33,042 nt of DNA, taken from positions 1 to 33,042 of the forward strand of contig JACZRH010000012.1 of assembly GCA_022574815.1 (NCBI GenBank). The letters are read 5' to 3'. Positions 18,015 to 26,422 of this stretch are shown here, one piece after another (the stretch's first letter is position 1; every line of letters begins with the position of its first letter). The notes under the pieces are model-generated. The model saw nothing but the letters and a program-made list of their open reading frames with translations. It had not been told where the DNA came from and ran no database searches. The DNA is from Planctomycetota bacterium. Lineage in GTDB: Bacteria; Planctomycetota; Phycisphaerae; UBA1845; Fen-1342. The translations under genes and the position numbers were made by a program.

Positions 18015-18368
18015 TCAGGGCCCCCTGACGGAAAGCCGCTCTTTGCAATGCGGGCAAAACTCGGGCGTGGTGCCGTGCCCCTCGGGCTCGTAGACCCGCT
18101 TGCAATGCGGACACGCGAAGCCGAGCGTGGTCAGCCGCTGGTCGCATTTGGGGCAGGGGACGCGCCCGTCCGCGTTCAGCTGCTCTTTCGTCTGTTTCAG
18201 GGAGGTATTGAACTCATGCCCGCAGTCCGGGTTGCGGCAGATCCAAAAAATGCCCTCGGGCAGATCCTCCCCATCGTCGCGCGGCGCCGTCAGCCAACGG
18301 ACGAACAGGGCGCCCGACGCGCCGAGCAGGGCCAATGCGACCACCAGCTTGATGTTCTGACCACTCAT
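18015..18368 (-). CDS. Membrane-anchored multi-zinc-ribbon protein
   Basis: A 117-aa protein with an N-terminal span (about 7-25, KLVVALALLGASGALFV) and a soluble tail with four Cys pairs: Cys44/Cys49 in CRNPDCG, Cys72/Cys75 in CPKC, Cys86/Cys89 in CPHC and Cys105/Cys108 in CPHC. These should make two zinc ribbons. No enzyme motif is visible. It lies 71 bases after the prepilin gene on the same strand and converges with sppA. Role unknown; it could hold together envelope or secretion proteins. Confidence 0.8.
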   Translation of the reverse strand: MSGQNIKLVVALALLGASGALFVRWLTAPRDDGEDLPEGIFWICRNPDCGHEFNTSLKQTKEQLNADGRVPCPKCDQRLTTLGFACPHCKRVYEPEGHGTTPEFCPHCKERLSVRGP

Positions 18369-18439
18369 AGGCTATTCGGCCTGTGCATAGGCCTGAGATG
18401 GGTTGGGTGGATAGCCACTCACCGTGCGCGAACGAACCG

Positions 18440-19261
18440 CTACGGCCACCAATCCCAATACTCCTCGTGCGGCTGATAATCGTTGTTCCATCGTCGCATA
18501 GCGACGTCGGAGCGATTGCGGGATCCCTTGTTCCGCAGGCCGAGCAGCTCGTCAAAGTGCATGTTGAGCGCGTGCCCGTCGGCGAACAGAACCTCTGAGC
18601 CCCCGCGGTGGCGCTTGCTCGGGTAACTCCGCGGCTGCCCGTTTTGCGGCGTGACCCACGTGTCCCACACCAAATCGGTGAAGCTGTCGGCGATGGCGAT
18701 CATGTCTTCCGGGCGCTTGACCCTGGTCTCCTTGAGCTCTCCCCAATCGGCTCCGATGTCCTCGCAGTGCCCGCCGAGCCCAAGCTGCTTTTCTCCACGC
18801 GTAATGTCGGTAAACCAATGCACGCCCCAGCCGTTGTACCCGTAGTTGAAGAACTCGCGGCCCTCGAGGGGCGTCTCTCCCGGTTCGTACCCGTAGAAGC
18901 GCAAATCGCGGCGGGGAGGCCTGCGACGTTCGTATCTCTTCTGCCAGCGGACGCCGACGTCGGTCGCGGGGCACCAGAACAGGGAAGTGTCGCCGCCGAT
19001 GTACTTGCGGATGCGCGGGGCCCAAGTGATGTACGAGTCCAGCTCGGCCTGCACGTGGTCGGCGGGATAGAATCCGTTGTTGTCGTCAAGGTAGTGGCGC
19101 ATCGCAAGGCCCAATTGGCGGACGTTGGACGCACAGACGACCTCTTGCGCGCGTTTCTTCGCCTCGCTGAGGGCCGGAAGCAGGATGCTGATCAGCAGTG
19201 CGATGATCGCCACGACCACCAACAGTTCGATCAGCGTAAAACCGCTGCGGAGACGCCTCAT
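18440..19261 (-). CDS. Type II secretion-like prepilin with N-terminal methylation motif and H-X-DG tail
   Basis: A 273-aa pseudopilin-like protein of the large Planctomycetota family. The N-terminus MRRLRSGFTLIELLVVVAIIALLISILLPAL is the prepilin motif, cleaved between Gly7 and Phe8, with Glu5 of the mature chain at residue 12. The body is beta-rich and variable (WCPATDVGVRW, NYGYNGWGVHWF), and near the end HRGGSEVLFADGHALNMHF is the H-x-DGH signature. GGAAGGAG sits 5-6 bases before the ATG at 19261, settling the start against the upstream ATG. Planctomycetes carry dozens of such genes scattered through the genome; a role in secretion pseudopili or surface fibres is inferred from the family. 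Confidence 0.93.
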   Translation of the reverse strand: MRRLRSGFTLIELLVVVAIIALLISILLPALSEAKKRAQEVVCASNVRQLGLAMRHYLDDNNGFYPADHVQAELDSYITWAPRIRKYIGGDTSLFWCPATDVGVRWQKRYERRRPPRRDLRFYGYEPGETPLEGREFFNYGYNGWGVHWFTDITRGEKQLGLGGHCEDIGADWGELKETRVKRPEDMIAIADSFTDLVWDTWVTPQNGQPRSYPSKRHRGGSEVLFADGHALNMHFDELLGLRNKGSRNRSDVAMRRWNNDYQPHEEYWDWWP

Positions 19262-19460
19262 CGCAAACTCCTTCCACAGAGCCTGACCCACGAACACGTG
19301 AGCACTATTACTATGCTATCGGCATAACGAGTGAGATTCAATCCCCCCGGCGGGCGCGTAAGTCGCTTGGATTCCTCCGCCCGGTCGCGGCCGTCAGACG
19401 ACGGCGGCGGCCCGCCAATGGCGGCAGCCCCCCCACCGTGCGAACCGGCGAACGCCGTTT

Positions 19461-19490
19461 GAGGAGCCGCCCGCCATCGAGCGGCTCCTC
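19461..19490. repeat. Perfect 10-bp hairpin with 10-nt loop
   Basis: GAGGAGCCGC (19461-19470) and GCGGCTCCTC (19481-19490) flank a 10-nt loop. Placed downstream of the cyclase-fold gene, it could block or stop transcription, but no T-run follows on the minus strand. Confidence 0.55.
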
Positions 19491-19518
19491 CTTTCGCGGG
19501 ATATGCGTCTGGCGGTGC

Positions 19519-19544
19519 CGCCCGGCTGTCCGTAGCGCCGGGCG
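19519..19544. repeat. Perfect 8-bp hairpin with 10-nt loop
   Basis: CGCCCGGC (19519-19526) pairs with GCCGGGCG (19537-19544). It is 22 bases beyond the stop of the cyclase-fold gene and forms a tandem pair with the hairpin at 19461-19490. Confidence 0.55.
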
Positions 19545-19565
19545 ACGAATTCTCCTCCTCGCCTT

Positions 19566-20753
19566 CTACGGCGCGGGGCGTAGTTGAGAATTTCCCCGCT
19601 CGGCAGCCGGTACGTCAACTGCGAGCGAACCCTGCAGGGCCATGACGCTGAAGGCTACTCCGTAAGGCTTGTGGTAGCTGTTCATGTAGTAGTCCCACAT
19701 GGAACCGTCCTTCTCCTGCGTCTTGATGATCTCGTGCTGCAGCTTCGACCAGTATCTGGCACGATCTTCCACCGGTAGCTGCTGGATCACGAGGGCCGCG
19801 TAGTAGTGCCCGAAGAAGTAGAAGTAGCCGGAGTTGGCGTAATAGGCCTCATGCGGGATTGGCTTCTTTCTTGCGACATCGAGGAATCGATGATGTGTAA
19901 AGAATTGGTCGAGGCCGCGCCTGAGGGCCTCATTGGACAGCTTTCTTTCAGCCAGCAGCAATGCCAGGTTGCACACCTGAATTCGGGATAGCGAACCCTT
20001 GACCTGATTGATCCCGGTGGCCCGGCCCGGCGACGGAACGGCCTCTACGCTGTAGCTGTACGCGCCGTTGGGTAGCTTGCACCGCTCGACGGCGCGAACG
20101 GCGGAGCTCAATCGATTCGCGTCGACTTCGAAGCCGGCTTGCCGCGCCTCGAGCAGGGCAATTACGCCGACCGCCGTCATGAAGCTCGTCGCCCAGGCGG
20201 GCCGCCGCGTATAGGCGTCGAAGTCGTAGTAGCCCCAACCACCGCTGGGCGTCTGGTAGCTGAGTAGCTTGTTGATAAGGGCCTGGCCAGTCGAACGCAG
20301 CTCCTCATGCCTCGACGTGCCCGCAACACGGCCGTCGGCCACAGCGCGTGCGAAGGCCTGAACGCCGTAGACATAAGCCCACGTGTTATCGACGTCCCAC
20401 TCGCTGGGTCGCCGCACGAGCCCCTGGTTCATCAGAAAGTCGATGCCACGGCTGTACGCCGCGTCCATCTCACCGGATCGCGGCATGTCCAAGATCGCGA
20501 TGCACACGAGGCTGGTCGTGGCGAAGGTCCAGGCGCGATGTGTTTCCGGATTGGACCAGAACTCATCGAATCCGATCGCAGGGTTGCTGTAACCACCCCA
20601 CGACCCATCTTCATTTTGAGCGCGGAGCATGAACGCCTTTGCTGCCGCGACAGACGCTTTGACTTCTTTGTGTTTGTGGTCCGCAGGGACCTCTTGGCTC
20701 AGAGCAACCGAAGCGAGAGCAACAGCCATGCCGACTGACGCGGATTCCAGCAT
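19566..20753 (-). CDS. Secreted alpha/alpha-barrel protein of the terpene cyclase/prenyltransferase fold
   Basis: A 395-aa exported protein. A signal peptide (MLESASVGMAVALASVALSQ) starts at the ATG at 20753, where GGAG lies 6-7 bases upstream, overlapping the stop of the preceding gene's TAG region. Three QxxxGxW-like repeats are seen: QNEDGSWGGY (46-55), QTPSGGWGYYDFDAY, and QEKDGSMWDYY near the end. They mark the helical toroid shared by squalene-hopene cyclases and prenyltransferase beta subunits. The catalytic DxDD motif of squalene-hopene cyclase is not visible and export is predicted, so a binding or structural role is more likely than cyclisation. Such proteins are common in Planctomycetota. 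It is paired with the lipoprotein gene upstream at a 4-base gap. Confidence 0.82.
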   Translation of the reverse strand: MLESASVGMAVALASVALSQEVPADHKHKEVKASVAAAKAFMLRAQNEDGSWGGYSNPAIGFDEFWSNPETHRAWTFATTSLVCIAILDMPRSGEMDAAYSRGIDFLMNQGLVRRPSEWDVDNTWAYVYGVQAFARAVADGRVAGTSRHEELRSTGQALINKLLSYQTPSGGWGYYDFDAYTRRPAWATSFMTAVGVIALLEARQAGFEVDANRLSSAVRAVERCKLPNGAYSYSVEAVPSPGRATGINQVKGSLSRIQVCNLALLLAERKLSNEALRRGLDQFFTHHRFLDVARKKPIPHEAYYANSGYFYFFGHYYAALVIQQLPVEDRARYWSKLQHEIIKTQEKDGSMWDYYMNSYHKPYGVAFSVMALQGSLAVDVPAAERGNSQLRPAP

Positions 20754-20757
20754 AGCG

Positions 20758-21519
20758 CTACTCCACGTCCAGGTTCTTGAGCTCGGTCTCAATCCGCGCC
20801 ACCTCGGCCTGCGCGCTCATCAGCGATATCCGTTTCTCGAGCAGGTTGGCCTCTGCGGAGCGCTCCTTGCTCTGATGCTCCGCTGCACCTGCCTCGGTTT
20901 TGAGCTGCAGTTCAAGACGCTCGAGCGGAATGGTCTCTTTCTCGAGATTCTGCAACTCCGTCAACTGAATCTCCAGACCTCGCTCCGCCCGTCCGAGGCG
21001 CCGTTTGGCGCGTTCGATTACGATCTCGCGCGTCTTGTCTCCGAGCTCCTCTTCGCTGTACATCATCTCCAGTTGTTCGAGTTCCTCGCGCGATTCGAGC
21101 ACCCCGTCCTCCGTTCGCTTCAGGGCGAATCGCGCTTTCTCAAGCTTCATAGGTGCAGTCCGTTTCTCGAAATCCTCGAGCTTGGCAGCGGCGAGATCCC
21201 GGGCGGCAGCCGTCTTTTGCACCGAACTCTCATCGTCGGCCTTCTGGTGCTCGAGGGCGAGTTGAGCCTGCGTGATCTTCTGCCGGGCGATCTCCAAGTC
21301 TCGCGTCAGCTTCGCACGCTTCGCTTCCTTCTCGGCCTTGGTCTGCGCCTCCGATTTCTCCTTCTCTTTCGCTTCGGCGTCATGCTCGGCCTCAGCGCTG
21401 GTGGGTGACGGGATCGGCTCGGCGTCGGCTTGCGTCACCGTTCGGTCTGTCTTGCTAGCTGCTGCGCAACCACCGAGCATGCCGGCAAGCACACCCACTA
21501 GAACTGTTCGAGTGCACAT
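20758..21519 (-). CDS. Coiled-coil lipoprotein
   Basis: A 253-aa lipoprotein. MCTRTVLVGVLAGMLGGC ends in a lipobox Cys at residue 18, followed by a charged linker and then nearly 190 residues of Lys/Glu/Ala-rich heptads (KEKEKSEAQTKAEKEAKRAK, LTRDLEIARQKITQAQLALE, LEKRISLMSAQAEVARIETE) that should form a long coiled coil. A spacer or periplasmic tether is the likely job. It sits 4 bases upstream of the exported cyclase-fold gene, which suggests the two form one envelope complex. Confidence 0.8.
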   Translation of the reverse strand: MCTRTVLVGVLAGMLGGCAAASKTDRTVTQADAEPIPSPTSAEAEHDAEAKEKEKSEAQTKAEKEAKRAKLTRDLEIARQKITQAQLALEHQKADDESSVQKTAAARDLAAAKLEDFEKRTAPMKLEKARFALKRTEDGVLESREELEQLEMMYSEEELGDKTREIVIERAKRRLGRAERGLEIQLTELQNLEKETIPLERLELQLKTEAGAAEHQSKERSAEANLLEKRISLMSAQAEVARIETELKNLDVE

Positions 21520-21961
21520 TTGTTCGACTCCCTCAACGAATCACGGCTTGCACGCTCCGCCGCCAAGAATCGGACTCTCAACGCACCCTGCCCTCGGCTG
21601 GCTATAGCGTAGCTGTCGCACGCCTGAATGCAAACCGGCTGAACAACGCACGGTACTCCAGGAACGGCGCGGCGTGGAGTTGAACGGAGCGAGCAACGGA
21701 CTCGGCGAAGCACAGCAGCCCCCCGTTGTGCCGCACTTGCCCGTCGCTGCTGAGAACTTTGCCCTCCTTTCCACAGCAGCACTTACGCGCGTCGCGGGCT
21801 AGGCCCGCTTGCGCTGTGAAACAACCTCACCGAACCCGAACTGACACCCCTCGATTCCTACCGTGACCGGTGCCACGAACTCCGCTCACCCCGCTGGCCG
21901 CCGCACCGTGTTAGCGGCCCTCGCGGTCGCCGCGGACGCACGCGATCGTGTGCCGGTACGG
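21520..21961. other. 442-base gap without a supportable gene
   Basis: Upstream of the coiled-coil lipoprotein gene and downstream of eboF. ORFs here are short and lack ribosome sites. A 6-bp inverted repeat (ACTCCA 21655-21660, TGGAGT 21675-21680) is the only structure noted. It should contain the lipoprotein promoter, which I could not place with confidence. Confidence 0.4.
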
Positions 21962-23353
21962 CTACGCTGATCGGCCTGTATCGCAAAATAGGTGTTCGAG
22001 GATTACGTTGCGGACCGATTGGCACGCGAGCGTGTCGGCGTGGTCCGCGTAGTCGCGGGCCGTGATAAGAACCGGCCGCAACGGCTTGGGCTGTTCCACT
22101 CGTCCGTGCGAGCCGCGAATCAGTCTCGCATCCAGTGGGATCACATCGAGCAGTGTCCGAAAGCCGAGTTTCCGTTTGAACAGTTTCCACGCGACCTTCA
22201 ACTTCGGTGCTGCGGTGCCCGGATCGAGAAACAACTCGGCCGGGTCGTAGCCGGCCTTGCGATGAATGTCGACTGTACGGGCGAAGTCGGGCGCCCGGGC
22301 GTCGTCGAGCCAGTAATAGTAGCTGAACCATCGCCGCGGCTCGCTTACCAGCAGCAGGTCGCCCGCCCGCGGATGGTCGATCTCGAGCGCGGCCAGTGCC
22401 TGGCGATCGAGCACCTTCTCGACGCCGGGAATTCGGCGACAGAAGTCCGCCACGCCCCCGATCCGGTCGCGGTCTCTGACGTACACGTGCGCGACCTGGT
22501 GATCGGCGACGGCGAACGCCTGACTTGCACCGGCGTCAAGCAGCTCCAGACCTTCTTCCTCTCGCACGCGCAGCAGGCCCTCCTCGCGCAGCATCCGGTT
22601 AACGTGTACGGCGTCATCGACCGGCTCGATGCCGTATTCGCTGACGAACATCAAGCGCACGCCGCGATCGTCGAAGTGGTCGATCAAGTCGCCGCAGACG
22701 GCGTCGATCTCGACGACTGTCTTGGGAATGTCGGCATGATCGGGCCCCAGCTTTTGCAACGCGTAGTCGAGATGCGGCAGATAGACCAGCGTCAGCGTCG
22801 GCTCGTGGCGCTTGTGTACCTCGATGCTCGCATCGGCGATCCAGCGGCTCGAACGGATGTCGGCCATCGGACCCCAAAAATTGAACAGCGGAAAGCGGCC
22901 GAGCTTCGCCTGGAGTGCGTTGCGCAACTCCGGCGGATCGGCGTAGCAATCGGGAATCTTGCGCCCATCGGCTTTGTACATCGGCCGCGGCGTGACCGAA
23001 AAGTCGACGGTTGAGTACATGTTGTGCCACCAGAACATCATTGCGCATGTGATCGAAGGATCGCGCTTGCGAGCCGTCTCCCAGACTTTCTCCCCACCTA
23101 CCAGCCGGTTCGACTGCTTCCAAAACTGAACCTCGGCCAACTCGCGGTTGTACCAACCGTTGCCGACGATGCCGTGCTCGCGCGGCGGCGCGCCGGTCAA
23201 CATGCTCGACTGAACCGAGCATGTGACGGCGGGCAAGACCGGCCTGAGGGTTCGGAGGGCACCCTGTTCCGCGAATGCCTTCAGGCGCGGGGCGTGCGCG
23301 AGAAGCGAGCGATTCAATCCGACTACCAGTATGACCGCGGTCGGGTGCGCCAT
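21962..23353 (-). CDS. eboF: Alkaline-phosphatase-superfamily (nucleotide pyrophosphatase-like) protein, EboF-type
   Basis: A 463-aa member of the alkaline phosphatase/NPP superfamily, last gene of the ebo-type cluster. Seen: PAVTCSVQSSMLTGAPPREHGIVGNGWYN, where the Thr in the first part is the expected nucleophile position; FWWHNMYSTVDFSV; LPHLDYALQKLGPDHADI; SEYGIEPVDDAVHVNRML where classical members have SDHG; and VDIHRKAGYDPAELFLDP with a C-terminal metal-type His. The ATG at 23353 lies 2 bases after the eboC stop. In ebo loci this protein accompanies UbiA, TatD and TIM-barrel partners. It may cut a phosphodiester or phosphonate bond in the transported metabolite. Metal ligands are partly altered, so substrate preference is uncertain. 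Confidence 0.85.
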   Translation of the reverse strand: MAHPTAVILVVGLNRSLLAHAPRLKAFAEQGALRTLRPVLPAVTCSVQSSMLTGAPPREHGIVGNGWYNRELAEVQFWKQSNRLVGGEKVWETARKRDPSITCAMMFWWHNMYSTVDFSVTPRPMYKADGRKIPDCYADPPELRNALQAKLGRFPLFNFWGPMADIRSSRWIADASIEVHKRHEPTLTLVYLPHLDYALQKLGPDHADIPKTVVEIDAVCGDLIDHFDDRGVRLMFVSEYGIEPVDDAVHVNRMLREEGLLRVREEEGLELLDAGASQAFAVADHQVAHVYVRDRDRIGGVADFCRRIPGVEKVLDRQALAALEIDHPRAGDLLLVSEPRRWFSYYYWLDDARAPDFARTVDIHRKAGYDPAELFLDPGTAAPKLKVAWKLFKRKLGFRTLLDVIPLDARLIRGSHGRVEQPKPLRPVLITARDYADHADTLACQSVRNVILEHLFCDTGRSA

Positions 23354-23355
23354 GC

Positions 23356-24234
23356 TCAGGTGCCCAGGATTCTTCGGTGTCCCCAGATGGTCAGCAAGAA
23401 GCAAACGACCGCGGCCAGGGCCGGTAGTGGATGATTGAGCAGGGAAAGGAAATAGGCGTCAACCAGACAGAAGCCGGCCAGCCATCCGAGCACGGCTCGG
23501 ATCGTTCGCGGCGGCTTGGCAAGCGCATTCGCGGCTGATCGCAGGAGCCAAAGTAGTAACATCAACCCCGCCAGTGCCGCACCAAGCCAGCGCGTCGGTT
23601 GCTGAAAGGCGGCCAGCGGTAGCACCGTCAGCGGCACGACCAACGACAGCCGGCCGATGCCTCCGATTGTCGTTTCGGTCTCGGCCCGCGCGATGATGGT
23701 GAAGAGAACCGTGTAGAGCGTGATCGCCGTTGCGAGCGCCAAGATCGGCATGGCATCGAGCGGCCAAGCGACGGCGGCGGCCGCGACCAGATACACCAGT
23801 CCACGGCATGCGCCCATCAACACGACCGTGGCCGCGTGCTTCTTGTGAGTGACGTCATAAACGACGATGACGGCCGCGAGGATCAACCCCACTCCCAACG
23901 CCGGCAGACCGCACGCCGCGAGCAATACCAAACCCAGCAAGAACGTCACGACCACGAACGTGTACGCGGCACGCCGGCTAATCCGCCCGGATGGAATCGG
24001 CCGCTTCGGTCGCTCTTGTCGATCGATCTCCGCATCGACGGCGTCATTGAGCGCCATGCCGGCGACATACAGCAGCGCAATAGCGCCAGTCACTGCGGCA
24101 ACCGTCAACGGCGCCATCGAAGCCGCCCCCGCTCCGACGGCGCAGCCGACTAGGACGTTGGTTACACACGTCGGCAGATTGGAGACGCGACCTAGCTCGG
24201 CATAGTCCATCACCGTCGCGCGCATGCGGCTCAT
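23356..24234 (-). CDS. eboC: UbiA-family prenyltransferase, EboC-type
   Basis: Polytopic membrane enzyme of 292 aa that attaches an isoprenoid chain to an acceptor. The aspartate-rich motif NDAVDAEID (63-71, Asp64/67/71) followed by RQERPKRPIPSGRIS is classic UbiA. A second conserved region near YDVTHKKHAATV matches the second Asp motif, though with fewer aspartates than usual. Eight or nine hydrophobic segments are evident. Its ATG overlaps the eboE stop (ATGA, 24231-24234), so the start is supported by coupling. In the known clusters EboC is required with EboD/E/B for export of a metabolite such as the scytonemin monomer. The acceptor here is unknown. Confidence 0.9.
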   Translation of the reverse strand: MSRMRATVMDYAELGRVSNLPTCVTNVLVGCAVGAGAASMAPLTVAAVTGAIALLYVAGMALNDAVDAEIDRQERPKRPIPSGRISRRAAYTFVVVTFLLGLVLLAACGLPALGVGLILAAVIVVYDVTHKKHAATVVLMGACRGLVYLVAAAAVAWPLDAMPILALATAITLYTVLFTIIARAETETTIGGIGRLSLVVPLTVLPLAAFQQPTRWLGAALAGLMLLLWLLRSAANALAKPPRTIRAVLGWLAGFCLVDAYFLSLLNHPLPALAAVVCFLLTIWGHRRILGT

Positions 24235-25433
24235 TCGAGGGCCTCATCGCGCGCCAAGTCGCGAACCCACGTCAGCTCCCGCGCGATGCCCTCCGCGAGT
24301 ATGTCAACACGCAGCTCGCTCGGCAGCACCTCCCACGCATACGTCTCGACCTCGAAATGCCGGCAGTTGCTCAGCTCTCGCGCCGCTCGCAGCGCTTCGG
24401 CGATCTCCGCCCGCGTCGTCTCCAGCGGCCCAATGCGATCCAGAAACACCGGCACATGAAAATGCGTCCGCCATTCGCCACAGGGCAGTTCGCCGTTTGT
24501 GATCGACGCCAACGCATCCGGCAAGTCCGGGTAGAAAGCCCTCCGTGCCTCCGTGCCTTCGTGCCTTCGTGCCTTCTGCACCACGGTTTGATGCAAGAAT
24601 CGCCGCTCGACGAACTGCCCGTACGCCGTGAGCGCTTCGCCCTGTGCATCTTCATCCATCGTATCAAACGGCACGCGCAACGCCGACGAAATCTGCACCT
24701 TGCCCACTTCAATCCCCGCGTTGGCGTAGCGCTCGAACACCTCCCGCTGCGACTCGAACATCACCGCGGCATGGCAAACGTCGTGACAGACGCGAATGTA
24801 CCGCCGCGCCAGATCGCCATGCCTGTCGTGCAGCAGGTATTTCTCAAAAAACGCCACGACGTCGGCGCTGGTCTCGAGATAGCAGCCCGGCTCCGGCTCG
24901 AGATCGACGTGCAGGTTATGCCCGAGCCGCTCGTGCAGATCGTGCAGCGTCACCGCCAGCTTGCGCAGCGCGTGTGCCGCCGCCTCCAGCCGGCTCCGAT
25001 CCTGAAACTCCGCCTTCCAACCGATCGGCAGCGTCGAAATGCTCCCCTCCGCGCCCGCGGTCAGCGAAGCCAGCTTCACCGCCAGCGCGGCCGTGTACTC
25101 GAGCCGCTCCGGCTGCGACCAATCCGGCCGATAGACCGCGTGCTTGACCACCTCGGCGTGAAAATCGCCATACGGAAACCCGTTCATTGTGAAAACGTAC
25201 AGACCGTGCTCGCTCAACGTGGCCCGCAGCTTCTCGAACTCCGCGAACGGCGCGTCCACGATCGCGCCGTGCGGCAGCCATAGGCCGATGCCGAGCGACT
25301 GATCCGGCGACGCGATGCGCCTCACACCCGCGGCATGTCGTTCGAGATTCGCACGAATCTCCGCCAACGAATGACCGGCATGCACGTTGGTGCAGTAGCC
25401 AAGGTGGGATTGTCGGCCGAGTATGTCACGCAT
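24231..25433 (-). CDS. eboE: TIM-barrel metabolite traffic protein EboE
   Basis: A 400-aa xylose-isomerase-like TIM-barrel protein. MRDILGRQSHLGYCTNVHAG at the start, MNGFPYGDFHAEVVKHAVY, HVDLEPEPGCYLE, and VCHDVCHAAVMFE are the conserved blocks of EboE; His and Glu residues in these suit a metal site. The ATG at 25433 is preferred because the earlier ATG at 25460 lies inside a REP element. A loop reading ARRHEGTEARRAF is encoded by four tandem octamers at 24543-24574, which look like an insertion in the family fold. It is translationally coupled to eboC and sits 111 bases after eboB. The biochemical reaction is not known. Confidence 0.88.
   Translation of the reverse strand: MRDILGRQSHLGYCTNVHAGHSLAEIRANLERHAAGVRRIASPDQSLGIGLWLPHGAIVDAPFAEFEKLRATLSEHGLYVFTMNGFPYGDFHAEVVKHAVYRPDWSQPERLEYTAALAVKLASLTAGAEGSISTLPIGWKAEFQDRSRLEAAAHALRKLAVTLHDLHERLGHNLHVDLEPEPGCYLETSADVVAFFEKYLLHDRHGDLARRYIRVCHDVCHAAVMFESQREVFERYANAGIEVGKVQISSALRVPFDTMDEDAQGEALTAYGQFVERRFLHQTVVQKARRHEGTEARRAFYPDLPDALASITNGELPCGEWRTHFHVPVFLDRIGPLETTRAEIAEALRAARELSNCRHFEVETYAWEVLPSELRVDILAEGIARELTWVRDLARDEALE
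24543..24574. repeat. Four tandem octamers inside eboE
   Basis: CCGTGCCT, CCGTGCCT, TCGTGCCT, TCGTGCCT stand head to tail. Gain or loss of one unit shifts the eboE frame, and with it the ATGA coupling to eboC. Confidence 0.75.
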
Positions 25434-25453
25434 GAACCAACTCGACTCCGCGA

Positions 25454-25502
25454 ACGCCATCCGAGCCCGACGCGCAAGCGAGGGTTTCGCGCTCGTCGCG
25501 AG
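25454..25502 (+). repeat. REP-like element between eboB and eboE, copy 1
   Basis: A 49-base unit beginning ACGCCATCCGAGCCCGAC and ending GCTCGTCGCGAG, 47/49 identical to the copy at 26423-26471. It shares the ATCCGA(A/G)CCC head and a GCAA loop (25474-25477) with the REPs beside the RAYT gene. Confidence 0.8.
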
Positions 25503-25544
25503 TCAATCCTCGCGCTTCGGACTCTGATTGTGACGCCAAACACG

Positions 25545-26351
25545 TTAACCGTCGATTCGAAACTTCGCGCATTGCCCCAAGAACGTCATCGGATTGTCAA
25601 ATGATATCTTGGAAATCGTGGCATCCGCGTGCCCGCGGCGCTTCATCTCGATCTGACACTTCGGCACCGCCAGCGGATCGCTCGGACCCCAATCGCCGGC
25701 CGAATTGATCCAGATCCGCTCGCTGCCGTAGGTCTCGATGATGTCGGCCGCACGCTGCGGCGTACACTTCGTCTCAGGATAAAGCGTCATGCCCGCCCAG
25801 AAGCCGCGATCGAGTACGAGCTTAATCGTGTGCTCCTCAACGTGGTCGATTAGCACGCGGCCCGGGTCTATTTTCCCATTCCGCTCGACCGCGTCCATGA
25901 TCAGCCGCGTCCCCTTGAGCTTGTCCTCCAGGTGCGGCGTATGCACCAGAATGAGCTGCCCGTACTCGGCGGCCACAGCGACCTGCTCCTCAAAGATCGC
26001 CAGCTCGTTGCGGCTGTTCTTGTTCAGACCGATCTCACCGACGCCCAGCACATTGGGCTTATCGAGAAACTCAGGAATGAGCTGGATCACTTCGCGCGAC
26101 AGCCCGACGTCCTCGGACTCCTTGGCATTGATGCAGATCCAGCAAAAGTGCTGAATGCCGTAGTCGGCGGCCCGCCGCGGTTCCTGCTCGGTCAGGTGGC
26201 GAAAATAGTCGAAGAAGCCCTTGGCCGAGCTGCGGTCGAACCCAGCCCAGAATGCCGGCTCCGTCACCGCCACGCAGCCGGCCTGGGCCATGCGCTGATA
26301 GTCGTCGGTCGTTCGCGAAATCATGTGAATGTGGGGGTCGATGTATTTCAT
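25545..26351 (-). CDS. eboB: TatD-family metal hydrolase, EboB-type
   Basis: A 268-aa TatD-like amidohydrolase. Metal ligands are all visible: His7 and His9 in DPHIH, Glu106 in VGEIGLNK, His137 in LVHTPH, His170 in IDHVEEHT and Asp220 in [10 protein letters not shown]. TatD enzymes cut DNA or small substrates; in ebo clusters EboB is thought to act on the transported compound or its conjugate. The ATG at 26351 is preceded only by GAGAACC, a weak ribosome site, and by a run of heptamer repeats. eboA-type small gene upstream and eboE downstream are both separated from it by REP-containing gaps. Confidence 0.9.
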   Translation of the reverse strand: MKYIDPHIHMISRTTDDYQRMAQAGCVAVTEPAFWAGFDRSSAKGFFDYFRHLTEQEPRRAADYGIQHFCWICINAKESEDVGLSREVIQLIPEFLDKPNVLGVGEIGLNKNSRNELAIFEEQVAVAAEYGQLILVHTPHLEDKLKGTRLIMDAVERNGKIDPGRVLIDHVEEHTIKLVLDRGFWAGMTLYPETKCTPQRAADIIETYGSERIWINSAGDWGPSDPLAVPKCQIEMKRRGHADATISKISFDNPMTFLGQCAKFRIDG

Positions 26352-26364
26352 GGTTCTCAGAATT

Positions 26365-26399
26365 CAGATTTCAGATTTCAGATTTCAGATTTCAGATCT
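26365..26399. repeat. Heptamer tandem repeat just upstream of eboB
   Basis: CAGATTT occurs at 26365, 26372, 26379 and 26386, followed by CAGATCT at 26393. It begins 14 bases before the eboB start codon on its 5' side. Confidence 0.8.
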
Positions 26400-26422
26400 C
26401 ATGTTTCAGAACTCGAATTCGC

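Larger units (their letters stand above)
19262..19565. other. 304-base gap with two perfect hairpins; no gene seen
   Basis: This gap lies between two minus-strand genes. It contains the hairpins at 19461-19490 and 19519-19544, and a small inverted repeat (TATGC / GCATA) near 19312-19326 close to the prepilin promoter region. A 74-aa ORF at 19394-19618 is arginine-rich and overlaps the next gene, so it is not called. Confidence 0.5.

Noticed and set aside
19394-19618. 74-aa arginine-rich ORF
   Set aside because: Overlaps the end of the cyclase-fold gene and crosses two hairpins; low complexity.
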